Source of the DNA: Tachypleus tridentatus
Lineage: Eukaryota > Arthropoda > Merostomata > Xiphosura > Limulidae
DNA length: 64,000 nucleotides
Assembly (NCBI RefSeq): GCF_004210375.1
Contig: NC_134833.1
Location: 25,052,063-25,116,062 of the forward strand
Reading direction: 5' to 3'
Shown here: positions 1 to 11,690 of the stretch, piece by piece
Position numbering within the stretch: position 1 is the first letter of the stretch
Layout: each line of letters begins with the position of its first letter
Translations under genes and position numbers: made by a program
The notes under the pieces: model-generated
Seen by the model: only the letters and a program-made list of their open reading frames with translations
What the model was told of the DNA's origin: nothing
The model's database searches: none

Positions 1-82
1 ACCCGGTATTCCCAGGTGGTCACCCTCCCAAGTACTAACTGGCCCGCCGTTGCTTAGCTTCGGTGATCGGACGAGAACCGGC
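1..82 (-). rRNA. 5S rRNA: 5S rRNA gene, 3' part of a copy split by a retrotransposon
   Basis: Read on the minus strand this is 5S rRNA from about nucleotide 27 to nucleotide 108, with the last nine or so nucleotides cut off by the window edge. It carries the internal control region used by RNA polymerase III. It matches the intact copy at 7313-7429 except for a base change near position 39. Positions 70-82 are one copy of the target-site duplication; the missing 5' part of the gene lies 5.5 kb away at 5571-5609. The split gene cannot give a normal 5S rRNA. Confidence 0.93.
70..82. repeat. Target-site duplication, 3' side of the 5S-inserted LINE
   Basis: GACGAGAACCGGC, identical to 5571-5583. 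In the uninterrupted 5S gene the same 13 bp occur once, at 5S nucleotides 27-39. A duplication at the 3' side directly before poly(T) is the signature of target-primed reverse transcription. Confidence 0.9.
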
Positions 83-699
83 TTTTTTTTTTTTTTTTTT
101 CTTTATTTATCCCACCTCAACGAGGGGGTATACACAGAAATACAACAAATAAAACACAAGTTAATGAATTAGCATGTAACAATAGCTCTATAGATTACCA
201 TGCTGAAAATTACCACAAAGTTAATAAAATTAAGGAAAAAGAAATAAAAGAGGTAATTGGAACAGCAGGTAATCCAACAAACATTATAATGAACATTAAC
301 AAACAAGAAATCAATGGATCTTCCATTGGTAACAAAAATATAATGAAATAACAACTTATCTTAACAACGTACACAAGAAATAACCTTGGGCACCTTGGGT
401 TACCAAGCTACCAACATAAGAATACACAGAATAAAAAAAAAACATTTAATGAGTTATGTAACAAAGATCTATGATAATGAAGATATATATGTCTCCGTAC
501 ACGCACTTTAAACATGGAAATTAAATGAATGACGCGATTTCGTGCCAAAGAAACTGAACGAGCAGAACATATAACCTGACGTGCCAAACTTGTAATTAAA
601 CGGAATATGTTCCAGCATCTCCTGGTAACGAAGGATGAGATCCCACTAAGAGGCATCTCCTCCATACCCAGTTTGATATGGGACATCCAAAATAAAATG

Positions 700-3600
700 C
701 CAATAATTTATATACATATGACCACAGGGGCTGTACAAAAGGACATTGAAAACAGATGGTCTATGGTTTCTGGCGCCTGGGAACAGAAAGTGCACAACCC
801 TGTGGGATGTCTGTCCATATGTATCAGCTTGACATTTGTGGTAATCGCCCGCAACCAGAGTAAATAATCCACATCACAAACAAAAAAACCCACAAAAAAG
901 AAGAATAAGTTGCTTTTACGAATGCGTTTCCAGTCTCCAGGAGTGAACAATATCCCCAGTAGAATGGAGCAGGGAAATTAGTAGCGAGTGAAAACTGTAA
1001 ATATCCCACCAGTTGCCGCACAGATAAAAACTTGAAAAAATGAACTCGATTATCGGAGTGGTCCAGAAAATATAAATCCACAACACATGTGGACGACGGA
1101 AGAGGAGCCGGCTGGGTAGACAAAATCGGCAACCACTCCACAGGCAACGCCTCCTTGAGCATATGAAAATGTGAAAAATTGTGCGGGTATTCATTAACGG
1201 GTCAGCGTCCGTACACATTTCAATCACTGCCCCACCGGAAGAAAAGCAGGGAGCACTTCGTACATTAAATGACGGACCTGAACCAAACCTACGTTAATAA
1301 ATTAGGAAAATGAAATGTTCGGTGGCGAACATCAACAATAGCCGGATTGAAAACAAAGGTTCATCAAAAATTTGGGGGGAAAGAGGAGCTGGGACAATCC
1401 CTTTATCCCCAAGAAGAACCTTCCAGGCATGAAACATTTCCTGAATATAGAAAGGTAACGATTTCACAAAACGTGGCAAAATACGGCATTGAAGAACCGA
1501 AAGCTTAAAGAGAGATTACCATAACAAGAAAAAATCCAGAAAGAAGTTGTCGCAAGGTGGAAGGACAAGAAGCATCCAAACAACGCTGCAACAACTTCAA
1601 ACGGAATGCGAGTTTACGAGTGTTAACATCAACCAAGTTGATACCTCCACAATCATAACCCGAATCAGAATACCGTATGCTACTTTATGTATACCTCCCC
1701 GCCAAATAAAATCCAGTATACATTTGCGAAATCTAGCCTCAAACTGTCTTGGCAACGGGAGTATATTCAACGGGTACCATAACACCGATGCCACCAAGGA
1801 GTTCACCACAAGAGATTTACCCTTTAGCGACAAAGAACGAAATCGCCACGACACCAAGACACGAGATACCCTGCGCAATACACCCTGCCACGTATCTTGC
1901 AGCATGACATCGAAATTAGAGTGGAAAACTATTCCCAAAATCCGAATAGGATCCTGGGAAATTCTCAACTCACCAAGGACGAAGTCTGCAGAAGAGGCCA
2001 AACACCCAACCCACAAACCCTGACTCTTGGTCCAGTTGATCTTCCCACCAGTAGCTTTGCCAAAAGTTTGGCAGACATCCACACACATGCGGCAAAGATT
2101 CGGCGTCTCGTAAGGTTAAGGTGGTATCATCAGCATGCTGATAAGTAAGTGAAGGCGTGGTGAGTAGCACATCACCACCAATACCAGTAATATGTACATT
2201 ATGGACTAACATATTTCGTAACGGTTCGACACTGAGAACGTAAAGTAGAGCAGACATGGGGCATCCTTGACGAATACCCCGAGTAATAGCAAAATCATTA
2301 GTGAGAAATCCATTAAACTTTAACACAACTAGAAATAGAAGTATAGCAAAGACGAACCCAATGAACAAAAGTAGAACCAAAACCCATACGCAGAAGAAGT
2401 TGAAATAGATAGTCATAGGCAACCCGATCAAAAGGCTTGCATCTGATCGAGCTTCAAAAGATTCCACCCTGGCCGGTACGTGCTAAAGATTGCAATAGCA
2501 AAACGAGTGTTAATGGAGTATCAGCAACGTCCCGTCCAGGTATACACCCGGATTGGTCATCTGAAACTAAACTGGAGATCATGAGACGAAAGGCGACGAG
2601 CCAGCACTTTGGCCAAAAGCTTATAGTCAGTACAAAGCAATGTCAAAGGCCGGCTGTTAGCCGCCAACCGTCGATCCCCTTCGGGATAGGAACATTACCC
2701 CCAGAACACATTGTACGGAGCAACTGTGGAGAGGAAACAGTTGAGACAAGACAGATAAAAAGTCGTCAACAAAAGAGGTAGAAAATATTTGAAAATTCGG
2801 AGGTAAAACCATCCAAACCAGGAGATTTTGCTCCAGCGGTAAACTGTCTAAAGCAGCGATAACTTCCGGAACCGTGAATGGAGCATCACAAATATTAGCT
2901 TGTTCACTGGAAAGAGTTCGATCAACAAATGAGAGAACTAAATCTATGTCTGCCTGCAGAACGATATCCTTAGAGTACAGTGGAATAATACTGATGTAAA
3001 ACAGCAGCGATATCTTCCACACCGGACACTCTACACCTATCAGTGAGCATGGATCTAAACTCAATTCTGCTTTGACGGACCTTTTCCATACGAAGAAAGT
3101 AAGACGTAGATCTCTCACCCTCCTCAAAACCAACGAATATGAGATCGAATCTCGCCCCCTCTATGGTATCGTGATCCAAAGTCTCCAATGCATCTTCAAG
3201 TTCGCACAATTTGACCTTAGATCTACCAGGGAAACGGGTCAGTTTCGAAGCTCACGATTGATGGACGACCGCTTGACATTTGCGAGAACGGATGCCCGCG
3301 CACGAAGAATCGAATAACGCTCGGTAAGTAAACGGAACGCGCATTTCAATTGTTCATACCATTTAATTTTATCAGTCCCATAAACTGACCAACTACGACT
3401 TCTGGCGATCAACAGCTTAATGGCTTTCACATATTCGGCATCCCCTCAATAACTGGTTATTGAAGTGCCAAAATTAGGACCTTCACAATTGGTCGCAGAG
3501 TAAGGTCGAAGCCCAATAAAGCGTGATCTGTAGCAGGAAACCACAACGTACGGAAACGCTGGACAGTCCCCTGCAAGGTAGAAGAAAGCAAAACCCTGTC

Positions 3601-4200
3601 AATACGTGACGACATCATCTCACCATTAACAAAAACGCTTCCATGTGAAACCAGGTGTAGTCGGCGATATGAGTGAATGCGCATCAAGCAAATCAAACCT
3701 ATTAAGAAACTGACAAAGCCGAACGGCTGGCGTCTCGGTAGAAACGGACCGGAAATCGATCGCGCCACATCCACCACACAATTAAAATCTCCCACAACAA
3801 GCAATCCCGTGCAACCATCCAAACAATACCCAAGTTTTGAAAATTCTCGTCGCTCGGAGATACCGCGAGGAGCGTACACAGATGATAACAGATAAGACAA
3901 AGACTCGAAACTGAATTTGACTGTCAGAACCCTACCCACCCCATCAGAAGAAACAATGTAACATTATCACAATAAAACTGCTGTACCAAGATAGCAACCC
4001 CTTTGTCGGCCAGAAATAGAATTGCTAAAAAAAAAAACCACACCTGGCCAAAATTTCAGAACGACATCAGGAAAATCATCAGTGCAAAACGTTTCCTGTA
4101 AATGTAAACAACATCAAAATTAGTAACAAAGTAATCCATAATAAGCCAGCTTACTAACATTTATGCACAACCCATTTAATTCAAACCCACCTTAGTAAAT
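700..4200 (-). pseudogene. ORF2 (endonuclease-reverse transcriptase) of the 5S-inserted LINE
   Basis: ORF2 is readable on the minus strand in several frames. The endonuclease has a QETF motif near 4100, GDFNCV near 3780, SRIDRV near 3600 and TDHALLGF near 3510, which are the metal-binding and catalytic motifs of the APE-type fold. The RT has RGIRQGCPMS near 2270 and a catalytic box read as HADD near 2120 (YADD expected), then GGKINWTKS near 2050. The C-terminal cysteine-histidine motif CTFCSQAPETIDHLF lies near 740-810. The enzyme nicks its target and copies the element's RNA there. At least five frameshifts break it. The endonuclease presumably gives the 5S specificity (inference). Confidence 0.82.
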
Positions 4201-4452
4201 GTACCATGCTAAAGAGAAAGTAAACAAGAATTGAAAGGAACTGTCACAAACACAAAAATAACAAGAATAAATGTAAAGATCTAAGCAAAACATGCACAAA
4301 GTTCAACAACAATAAATGAGGTCTTACACGAACTGAAACAAACAAACTGTCACAAAAAACACATTTAAGGTTGCGATACCGCTTCGCCTCGAGATATCCG
4401 TAGTATTGGCACGTCCGACATCTGTTTTCGTCCACTGCCCCTTAGAAGTGCG

Positions 4453-5451
4453 TCACCAGAGACATTGCCACCACACTAGCATACCTCCAACGACGAGTGA
4501 AGAGGCACCTCCACATCGCCGGTACCGCCACCACTCAACCGGAAGTGGCGGGAAGTGACGATCAAAATTGCGACTTGCAGCAGTGACTACTGCCCGTTCC
4601 CTGGTCTCCCACCAGAAACCGTCGATCGTCGGCAGAAACATCGTCCACCACCCGATGGGTAGCTGCAGCCTCTTTGAAAGGGGAACCTCCGAATCAACGC
4701 GTGGACAAACAGAAATGGTGTCAACATCATGAGGCACTGCACGAGAGGGAGCAGCCGTGTCTACTTCAGCGGCGTCACGAGAAGTAGTAGGCGTGGCCAC
4801 TTCAGCGTCGTCACTAGAGGAAGTTCGAGGAACAACAAGCTTGGGACAACGTTGACGGACGTGTCCCTGCATATGACAATGTCGGCATATAAATTGGGGC
4901 AATCGCGATATAGATGATCCGCCCCCAAACATAAATTACATACTTTGACTGGCGATCATGCTTCACTTTACCAATACCGCCTTGCCCAAAGGATCAAAAA
5001 ACTTTACTACGTACGGCAAAGAGATACACTTCTCACTAAAACACACACGAACATGGCGTATACCTAAGTATATGCCCTGGTCCCTCTTCCACACAATAGG
5101 GCTTTTCACCTCACAATCATAATCTTTAAGTTTATTTAGAATAATATCATCGTCGATATATTCGGGTACGTCCATAAATGACACAGTAATAGTACGTTTA
5201 GTGACACCATTAGCCGAACAGTGCACACCATTTACAGTTAGACCAGCATCTATAGCCAGGTCCACATCGTCGGGAAGAACAAAAGTTACCTCATATCCAC
5301 CCTGGCGAGGAACTACGGCAGTGACCGAAGCAGCACCAAACGTAGAAATAACAGAATGGATAACGTCCCCATGGCTTGAAGTTGTCGTTTCCACAAAAAC
5401 TGTACGACGCATAACTTCCATGACCTTCTTGGTTGATGAAGACATCGTCAA
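4453..5451 (-). pseudogene. ORF1 (gag-like) of the 5S-inserted LINE
   Basis: ORF1 starts at the ATG at 5451, about 120 bp from the element's 5' end, and runs to 4963 (162 residues); it continues after a frameshift from about 4932 to 4453. The first part is a mixed alpha/beta stretch typical of the RNA-binding region in these ORF1 proteins. The second part has a CCHC zinc knuckle, CRHCHMQGHVRQRC, at about 4860-4905, followed by a Ser/Thr/Ala/Asp-rich tail. The family role is RNA binding and assembly of the ribonucleoprotein. A nearby minus reading at 4244-4435 with another CxxC may be its continuation. Confidence 0.75.
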
Positions 5452-5570
5452 ACAACTTGGAAAAAATAAAAATCTAGCAAAAAAAAAAAAAAGAACTACA
5501 CGCTCACTAGGCTTAGCTGTTAAATTTACACTAAGGCAATGAGGAGCTCGAAAACACGTCTGTACTCGTT

Positions 5571-5609
5571 GACGAGAACCGGCGCTTTCAACGTGGTATG
5601 AACGATGAC
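5571..5609 (-). rRNA. 5S rRNA: 5S rRNA gene, 5' part of the split copy
   Basis: The first 39 nucleotides of 5S rRNA on the minus strand, beginning at 5609. The final 13 nt (5571-5583) are the 5'-side copy of the target-site duplication. Together with 1-82 this rebuilds one 5S gene with the LINE placed after nucleotide 39, upstream of the internal promoter. Confidence 0.92.
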
Positions 5610-7312
5610 AGTTTAATTCTCTTTCTTATTTGGTGTTTTAAGTGTTACTCTAAAAGAAAATCGTTGTCGCAGCCCAAAATTTCCTAGTTGTGAAATATAA
5701 GAGATGCTTTAGGAATTCACTTTACTGGAGGACGCTGGAAAGTGGAGCCTGATAACCTGGTTTGTGTTACACATCCCCGGAACTACACGAGTGTCATTTC
5801 GGGGGTATGGAAACTGTCGCTCACAGGCGTGTGTGTCATTCACATGGAACACTTAAATTGATCAATTTAGCCTCTGAGAACTTTTCTCAAACGTCTTTTA
5901 GTCACATGTTGGTGTTTATGTCTTCTTTATATTTCTTTCGACCTACTTTCGCAAAATCTGGTATTTTACTCGTTACACAGGCCCACATCCCATCACTTAC
6001 AGATGTGTGTGCAGAATTTAGATTTTAACACGAGCTTGCATCGGGATTAGAATTATTTAATATTCACCTTCTTTCATTCGTCAGTTGGCTATACACATTA
6101 ATTTACCTGTGTTTATTAACGTGTATTTTGGTTTCCATCGGGAGAAGTCGTGTACTCGCCTCCTTCTCTCCCTACAACAAAATAGTATTAAACGCTGGTT
6201 ACCGTCTAGTGGGAGTGCCTCAGAAGTCGCTCTTTGTCTCTCGCTAAAGAAGTGTATGGATATTAATGAAAGTACGTTGCAAAACTGGGAATAATTCTCT
6301 GACGTTATAGAAACAGAATGAATAAAGGAACAGCACCTGTCACACTCGGCTACTACCGTTCGCGAGTCGGAAGCGTGCCACGTACCGAGTTCCTACTTAT
6401 CTGAAGACGTTTCCTTCGCGTTTTGCTTGCACTGCTATGTTTACAATTTTGCTTTTACTGTTTTGTAACTTTTTTTTCTTGTTGTTTCTACTCACCTATT
6501 TTGTTTTATACCCAATAGCAAAGACTCTTGTCGTTATTGAAAGTTAATTTTCAAATGTACATACATATAAAATAGATATTTGATTTATAAATAAGGAGTT
6601 CAATCGTCGGTGTCTCCGAGTGAAGTCTCTCTCTGCTGGGTTATATTTCTAGACAAAGTAATTTTACAAAACGTAGCGAACGAACGTTATGTAAGGAAAC
6701 TCGAAATATTTGTCGCATCGCCTTTTCTGTGTAGCAGACAGATCCCTCGACAATTGCTTTTTCTCAGGCAAAACGTGCACGAGCGAGACAATTTTGTGAA
6801 ATAGGGAAACGTTTTAAATTCCATCTGTATAAGACTGCCTTAGATTGATGTGGGCTGGATCTACTCGTTAACGAAGTTTCTGTTTTGTAGACTTCGCACC
6901 CTTTGTGCATTCCGAAGATCGACCCGCGAAGATAGTTTATTTCTTTTCTCTCCAATATACGTCTGATTGGAGGAGTTTGGTTTAAAGTGAAATGGAACGC
7001 GGCTCACGCCACCTGCTTAGAGAGCTGCTACTTTTCTTGAACGATCGCAGGAAATGAATGTTTGAACTTCGTTTTATCAACAAGTGTTTTATCAACTGAC
7101 TTGTTGATGGAAAAGTTGATTAGTTCCTATAACAAAAATGTTTTCCCAACAGTTTACCATTATAAACACTTAGTATTAAGGCACTTCAATTGAGCCAACC
7201 ACTTTCAATTTCTCTCTTTCGGAAGGATTTTTTATCTCTTAAATCAGAAATTGTGAAAAAGTGAGAGGTATCGATCAGCTCTTTGCGAGACCTACAAATT
7301 TCAACGTGAAAA
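5610..7312 (-). repeat. 5S rDNA intergenic spacer, unit 1
   Basis: A spacer of 1703 bp between the 5' end of the split 5S gene and the 3' end of the intact one. It repeats, almost base for base, at 7430-8929. I see no second gene in it. Its short open frames appear in both copies but are broken differently by 1-base indels, so they do not look coding. It contains a 9-bp inverted repeat, TCAACAAGT (7077-7085) and ACTTGTTGA (7099-7107). Confidence 0.88.
7309..7312 (-). terminator. RNA polymerase III terminator of 5S rRNA
   Basis: Four T on the minus strand directly after the mature 3' end of the intact 5S gene. Confidence 0.75.
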
Positions 7313-7429
7313 GTCATCATCACCCGGTATTCCCAGGTGGTCACCCTCCCAAGTACTAACGGGCCCGCCGTTGCTTAGCTTCGGTGATCGGACGAGAACC
7401 GGCGCTTTCAACGTGGTATGAACGATGAC
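7313..7429 (-). rRNA. 5S rRNA: 5S rRNA gene, intact
   Basis: A complete 5S rRNA of 117 nt on the minus strand. The 5' end begins GTCATCGTTC and the 3' end is GATGATGAC, which pair to form helix I. The conserved core GGGAATACCGGGT and the internal control region (about nt 50-97: AGCTAAGC, TTAGTACTTGGG) are present. It is followed on the minus strand by TTTT (complement of 7309-7312), a polymerase III terminator. It is about one nucleotide shorter in the TTAGTAC region than vertebrate 5S. This is the structural rRNA of the large ribosomal subunit. Confidence 0.96.
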
Positions 7430-8929
7430 AGTTTAATTTCTTCTTATTTGGTGTTTTAAGTGTTACCTAAAAGAAAATCGTTGTCGCAGCCCAAAATTTC
7501 CTAGTTGTGAAATATAAGAGATGCTTTAGGAATTCACTTTTACTGAGGACGCTGGAAAGTGGAGCCTGATAACTCTGGTTTGCGTTACACATCCCCGGAA
7601 CTACACGAGTGTCATTTCGGGGGTATGGAAACTGTCGCTCACAGGCGTGTGTGTCATTCACATGGAACACTTAAATTGATCAATTTAGCCTCTGAGAACT
7701 TTTCTCAAACGTCTTTAGTCACATGTTGGTGTTTATGTCTTCTTTATATTTCTTTCGGACCTACTTTCGCAAAATCTGGTATTTTACTCGTTACACAGGC
7801 CCACATCCCATCACTTACAGATGTGTGTGCAGAATTTAGATTTTAACACGAGCTTGCATCGGGATTAGAATTATTTAATATTCACCTTCTTTCATTCGTC
7901 ATTTGGCTATACACATTAATTTACCTGTGTTTATTAACGTGTATTTTGTTTCCATCGGGAGAAGTCGTGTACTCGCCTCCTTCTCCCCTACAACAAAATA
8001 GTATTAAACGCTGGTTACCGTCTAGTGGAGTGCCTCAGAAGTCGCTCTTTGTCTCGCTAAAGAAGTGTATGGATATTAATGAAAGTACGTTGCAAAACTG
8101 GAATAATTCTCTGACGTTATAGAAACAGAATGAATAAAGGAACAGCACCTGTCACACTCGGCTACTACCGTTCGCGAGTCGGAAGCGTGCCACGTACCGA
8201 GTTCCTACTTATCTGAAGACGTTTCCTTCGCGTTTTTTGCTTGCACTGCTATGTTTACAATTTTGCTTTTACTGTTTTGTAACCTTTTTTTTCTTGTTGT
8301 TTCTACTCACCTATTTTGTTTTATACCCAATAGCAAAGACTCTTGTCGTTATTGAAAGTTAATTTTCAAATGTACATACATATAAAATAGATATTTGATT
8401 TATAAATAAGGTGTTCAATCGTCGGTGTCTCCGAGTGAAGTCTCTCTCTGCTGGGTTATATTTCTAGACAAAGTAATTTTACAAAACGTAGCGAACGAAC
8501 GTTATGTAAGGAAACTCGGAAATATTTGTCGCATCGCCTTTTCTGTGTAGCAGACAGATCCCTCGACAATTGCTTTTTCTCAGGCAAAACGTGCACGAGC
8601 GAGACAATTTTGTGAAATAGGGAAACGTTTTAAATTCCATCTGTATAAGACTGCCTTAGATTGATGTGGGCTGGATCTACTCATTAACGAAGTTTCTGTT
8701 TTGTAGACTTCTGCACCCTTTGTGCATTCCGAAGATCGACCCGCGAAGATAGTTTATTTCTTTTCTCTCCAATATACGTCTGATTGGAGGAGGTTTGGTT
8801 TAAAGTGAATGGAACGCGGCTCACGCCACCTGCTAGAGAGAGAGCTGCTACTTTTCTTGAACGATCGCAGGAAATGAATGTTTGAACTTCGTTTTTCAAC
8901 AAGTGTTTTATCAACTGACTTGTTGATGG
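7430..8929 (-). repeat. 5S rDNA intergenic spacer, unit 2, cut by the gap
   Basis: The first 1500 bp of a second spacer, nearly identical to 5610-7109. Differences are mostly single-base length changes in short runs. The sequence stops just after the inverted repeat, so about 200 bp of spacer and at least one further 5S gene would be expected beyond. Confidence 0.88.
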
Positions 8930-9429
8930 NNNNNNNNNNNNNNNNNNNNNNNNNNNNNNNNNNNNNNNNNNNNNNNNNNNNNNNNNNNNNNNNNNNNNNN
9001 NNNNNNNNNNNNNNNNNNNNNNNNNNNNNNNNNNNNNNNNNNNNNNNNNNNNNNNNNNNNNNNNNNNNNNNNNNNNNNNNNNNNNNNNNNNNNNNNNNNN
9101 NNNNNNNNNNNNNNNNNNNNNNNNNNNNNNNNNNNNNNNNNNNNNNNNNNNNNNNNNNNNNNNNNNNNNNNNNNNNNNNNNNNNNNNNNNNNNNNNNNNN
9201 NNNNNNNNNNNNNNNNNNNNNNNNNNNNNNNNNNNNNNNNNNNNNNNNNNNNNNNNNNNNNNNNNNNNNNNNNNNNNNNNNNNNNNNNNNNNNNNNNNNN
9301 NNNNNNNNNNNNNNNNNNNNNNNNNNNNNNNNNNNNNNNNNNNNNNNNNNNNNNNNNNNNNNNNNNNNNNNNNNNNNNNNNNNNNNNNNNNNNNNNNNNN
9401 NNNNNNNNNNNNNNNNNNNNNNNNNNNNN
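8930..9429. other. Assembly gap, 500 N
   Basis: Exactly 500 N, a conventional size for a scaffold join of unknown length. It begins inside a 5S spacer and ends in unrelated AT-rich DNA, so the end of the 5S array and its true copy number are hidden here. Confidence 0.98.
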
Positions 9430-10812
9430 ATCTGTCAAATGATGTATTGTATAACATTGTGTTCTGAACAGATAACTGTCAATTTCATTCAGAGTAGAAG
9501 CTTTGTTACCACTGGAAAGTTAATGTCTAGCTTGGATGAATTTGTAATGGTTTTCATCACAATTACAAAGCAAGAAAAAACTGTAACAGTTAAGAGAAAT
9601 TGTCTACTTACTGCATGTTAGTCTATTCTTTGGTGCATTATTTAATTAATCCCTTCATTACAGGTCAGAGTACAAAATCATGTTATTGCACTTGTTGACT
9701 TGCATTGAACATTTTATTAAACTACTATTTTATTAATCTATGCCAATAAATTTGGAATCAAATTTTAGATTGTAATTCCAAATTCAATATTATATACAAG
9801 TTAATTTCTTAATTTAAAAGTAAATATTAAAAGAACACATTTAAATTCAGATTTAAAGTGAGTCACATGATATGTTGAAGAAGTACTGTTTAAAATTAGA
9901 TATTTGTGATGTCAAATTATCAAGTTACTAATACTGACAAGCTAGAATATAAAACAAGAACCTCATATCTTTATATTTTGCTGAGATATATTTATGTATT
10001 GAATCAAACATAAGCTTTTATGGCTTTTACATTCTTTTGATTCAAGTTTTTAAGAAGGTAAGTTGTGCCTAAATCTAGTCTGTTTGAAGTTTCATATAAA
10101 ATTAAAAAAAAAACTTCAGTAAGTAAGGTTAATAAATCACAGTGGAATTCTATGGTATTAGTGTAGTTATTTATGATTTTTGATTATTCAACCGTATATA
10201 TAAAATCTAAAATAAATTTTATTTGGTATTCTCCACATGGGAAAGTTTAAAAGGCTTAACAACATATTTTCAGCAACAACCGAGTACAAAGGTTGTAGTG
10301 GGAAAATTATTTGCTTTACTTCATGATTTATTGCTCTATATTTTAAGAAAAATAAGTTTAATATTTTATCTCCAAATAGTGGTGATATAAAATACATAAT
10401 TTAAATGTGATTGTATATTACAAAATACTAGTTCACTAACACACAGACAAGATCAGGAAGACTGTAGGGCAGTTTTTATATTACTGGATATTGTGACATG
10501 AGATCACATGCACCAAATCAACATAAGCTGCTTAACATTAGGTAGGCATGATTGGTAGGTCAATATAATAAAAAATATAAATGTTCATATATACAGTATT
10601 ACGAGACTTAAGTTCCTTAGTCTAAACATTTGTATTTTTTGAATCATAATATCTAGTCATTCTAGCAGGAAAAAAGCATAATTTATATTTCCAAATTTTG
10701 GGAATCAAGAGTAATTTTGTTTTTATAATCATATCATGAAATCACTTTAAGTGTACATTATATCAAGCTAACTGTGAAAGGGTTAAATAAAAATTATTTA
10801 ATGCATTACTAC
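9430..10812. other. AT-rich DNA without recognisable features
   Basis: No convincing exon, RNA gene or transposon is seen on either strand. Confidence 0.6.
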
Positions 10813-11002
10813 CATTAGTATAAAAAAAGGAGGGTTACGTGTCATTGGAAATAAGCTTATAGAAAAAAGATTTGGTATGTACTTTATTTCTGTTCATGTT
10901 TTTTTTTCATTAGTATAAAAAAGGAAAGTTATGTGTCATTGATAATAAACCTTCAGAAAAAGATTTGGTAGGAACTTTATTTCTTGTTTTTTTCCTTTTT
11001 TA
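10813..11002. repeat. Two-copy diverged tandem repeat of about 95 bp
   Basis: Copy one starts at 10813 and copy two at 10908, both with CATTAGTATAAAAAA, then GTGTCATTG, then AGATTTGGTA and ACTTTATTTCT. A scrap of a third start (ATCATTATAAAA) follows near 11001. Confidence 0.75.
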
Positions 11003-11690
11003 TCATTATAAAAGACTACAATTTAAATACAGGGACCTTTTTAGGCTAGTTTAGATTAATTAAAATATTATATGTAATAATATAATAGAAATATTTTACA
11101 AGACATGCATCCGAGCAACTCATGGGTAATGAAAGCTGCATGTGCCCCAAGTGAGTTACAATTTATAATGGTACAGACAGTACATAAACAATTACTTAAT
11201 TATAAATAGATGTATACTGTTACAAGCTTAAAGCTACTCAGAATAAATATAGTTTCATGCTACAATTTTAAGTCATTCTAGAAAGAAAAAAGGGTAATTT
11301 AAATTTATTTCAATTTTGGTTTTGGTGATTACAAGGTTGGTCAAATTGACTGATCCATATTGAGTTAGGGTAGAGTAAATGATAGATAAGATATAAAGTT
11401 TTACCAGAAAAAAAAAACGTTTGAAATGTATTTAGAAAGTTTTAGAGATTACAAAAAGGAAACTTAAGATTTTAGATGAAGACAACTATTTTAGTTTTAA
11501 CACTTTACACATTATTCAATGAAATATACAATATATTCATGAACAGAGATCTGTATTTTAGCTTACTAAAAATGCTTTACTAAAAATATATATTTTGTAC
11601 ATGAAATATTGCCAAACCAGGAAGAGATACATACTATAAAGCTAGAAGTATTAAATGTATAAAGACTTCAAATGAATACAATAAGGTCAT
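11003..11690. other. AT-rich DNA, nothing recognised
   Basis: Intergenic or intronic in character; no supportable feature. Confidence 0.55.

Larger units (their letters stand above)
83..5570 (-). mobile_element. Tx1/L1-like non-LTR retrotransposon inserted in a 5S rRNA gene
   Basis: An element of 5488 bp on the minus strand, in the same orientation as the host 5S gene. Its 3' end is a poly(A) tail, seen as 18 T at 83-100, and its 5' end lies at 5570. It is flanked by the 13-bp duplication GACGAGAACCGGC (70-82 and 5571-5583), which is 5S sequence. ORF1 carries a CCHC knuckle; ORF2 carries an apurinic-type endonuclease, a reverse transcriptase and a C-terminal CCHC. That order, and the RT motifs, fit the Tx1 group of the L1 superfamily, which is known to include 5S-targeting families such as Mutsu of fish. 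Family assignment is from motifs read by eye. Several frameshifts suggest this copy is inactive. Confidence 0.88.

Noticed and set aside
5762-6028. Small protein genes within the 5S spacer (also at 7559-7846)
   Set aside because: Both copies exist, but one-base indels change the frame between them and no family is recognisable.
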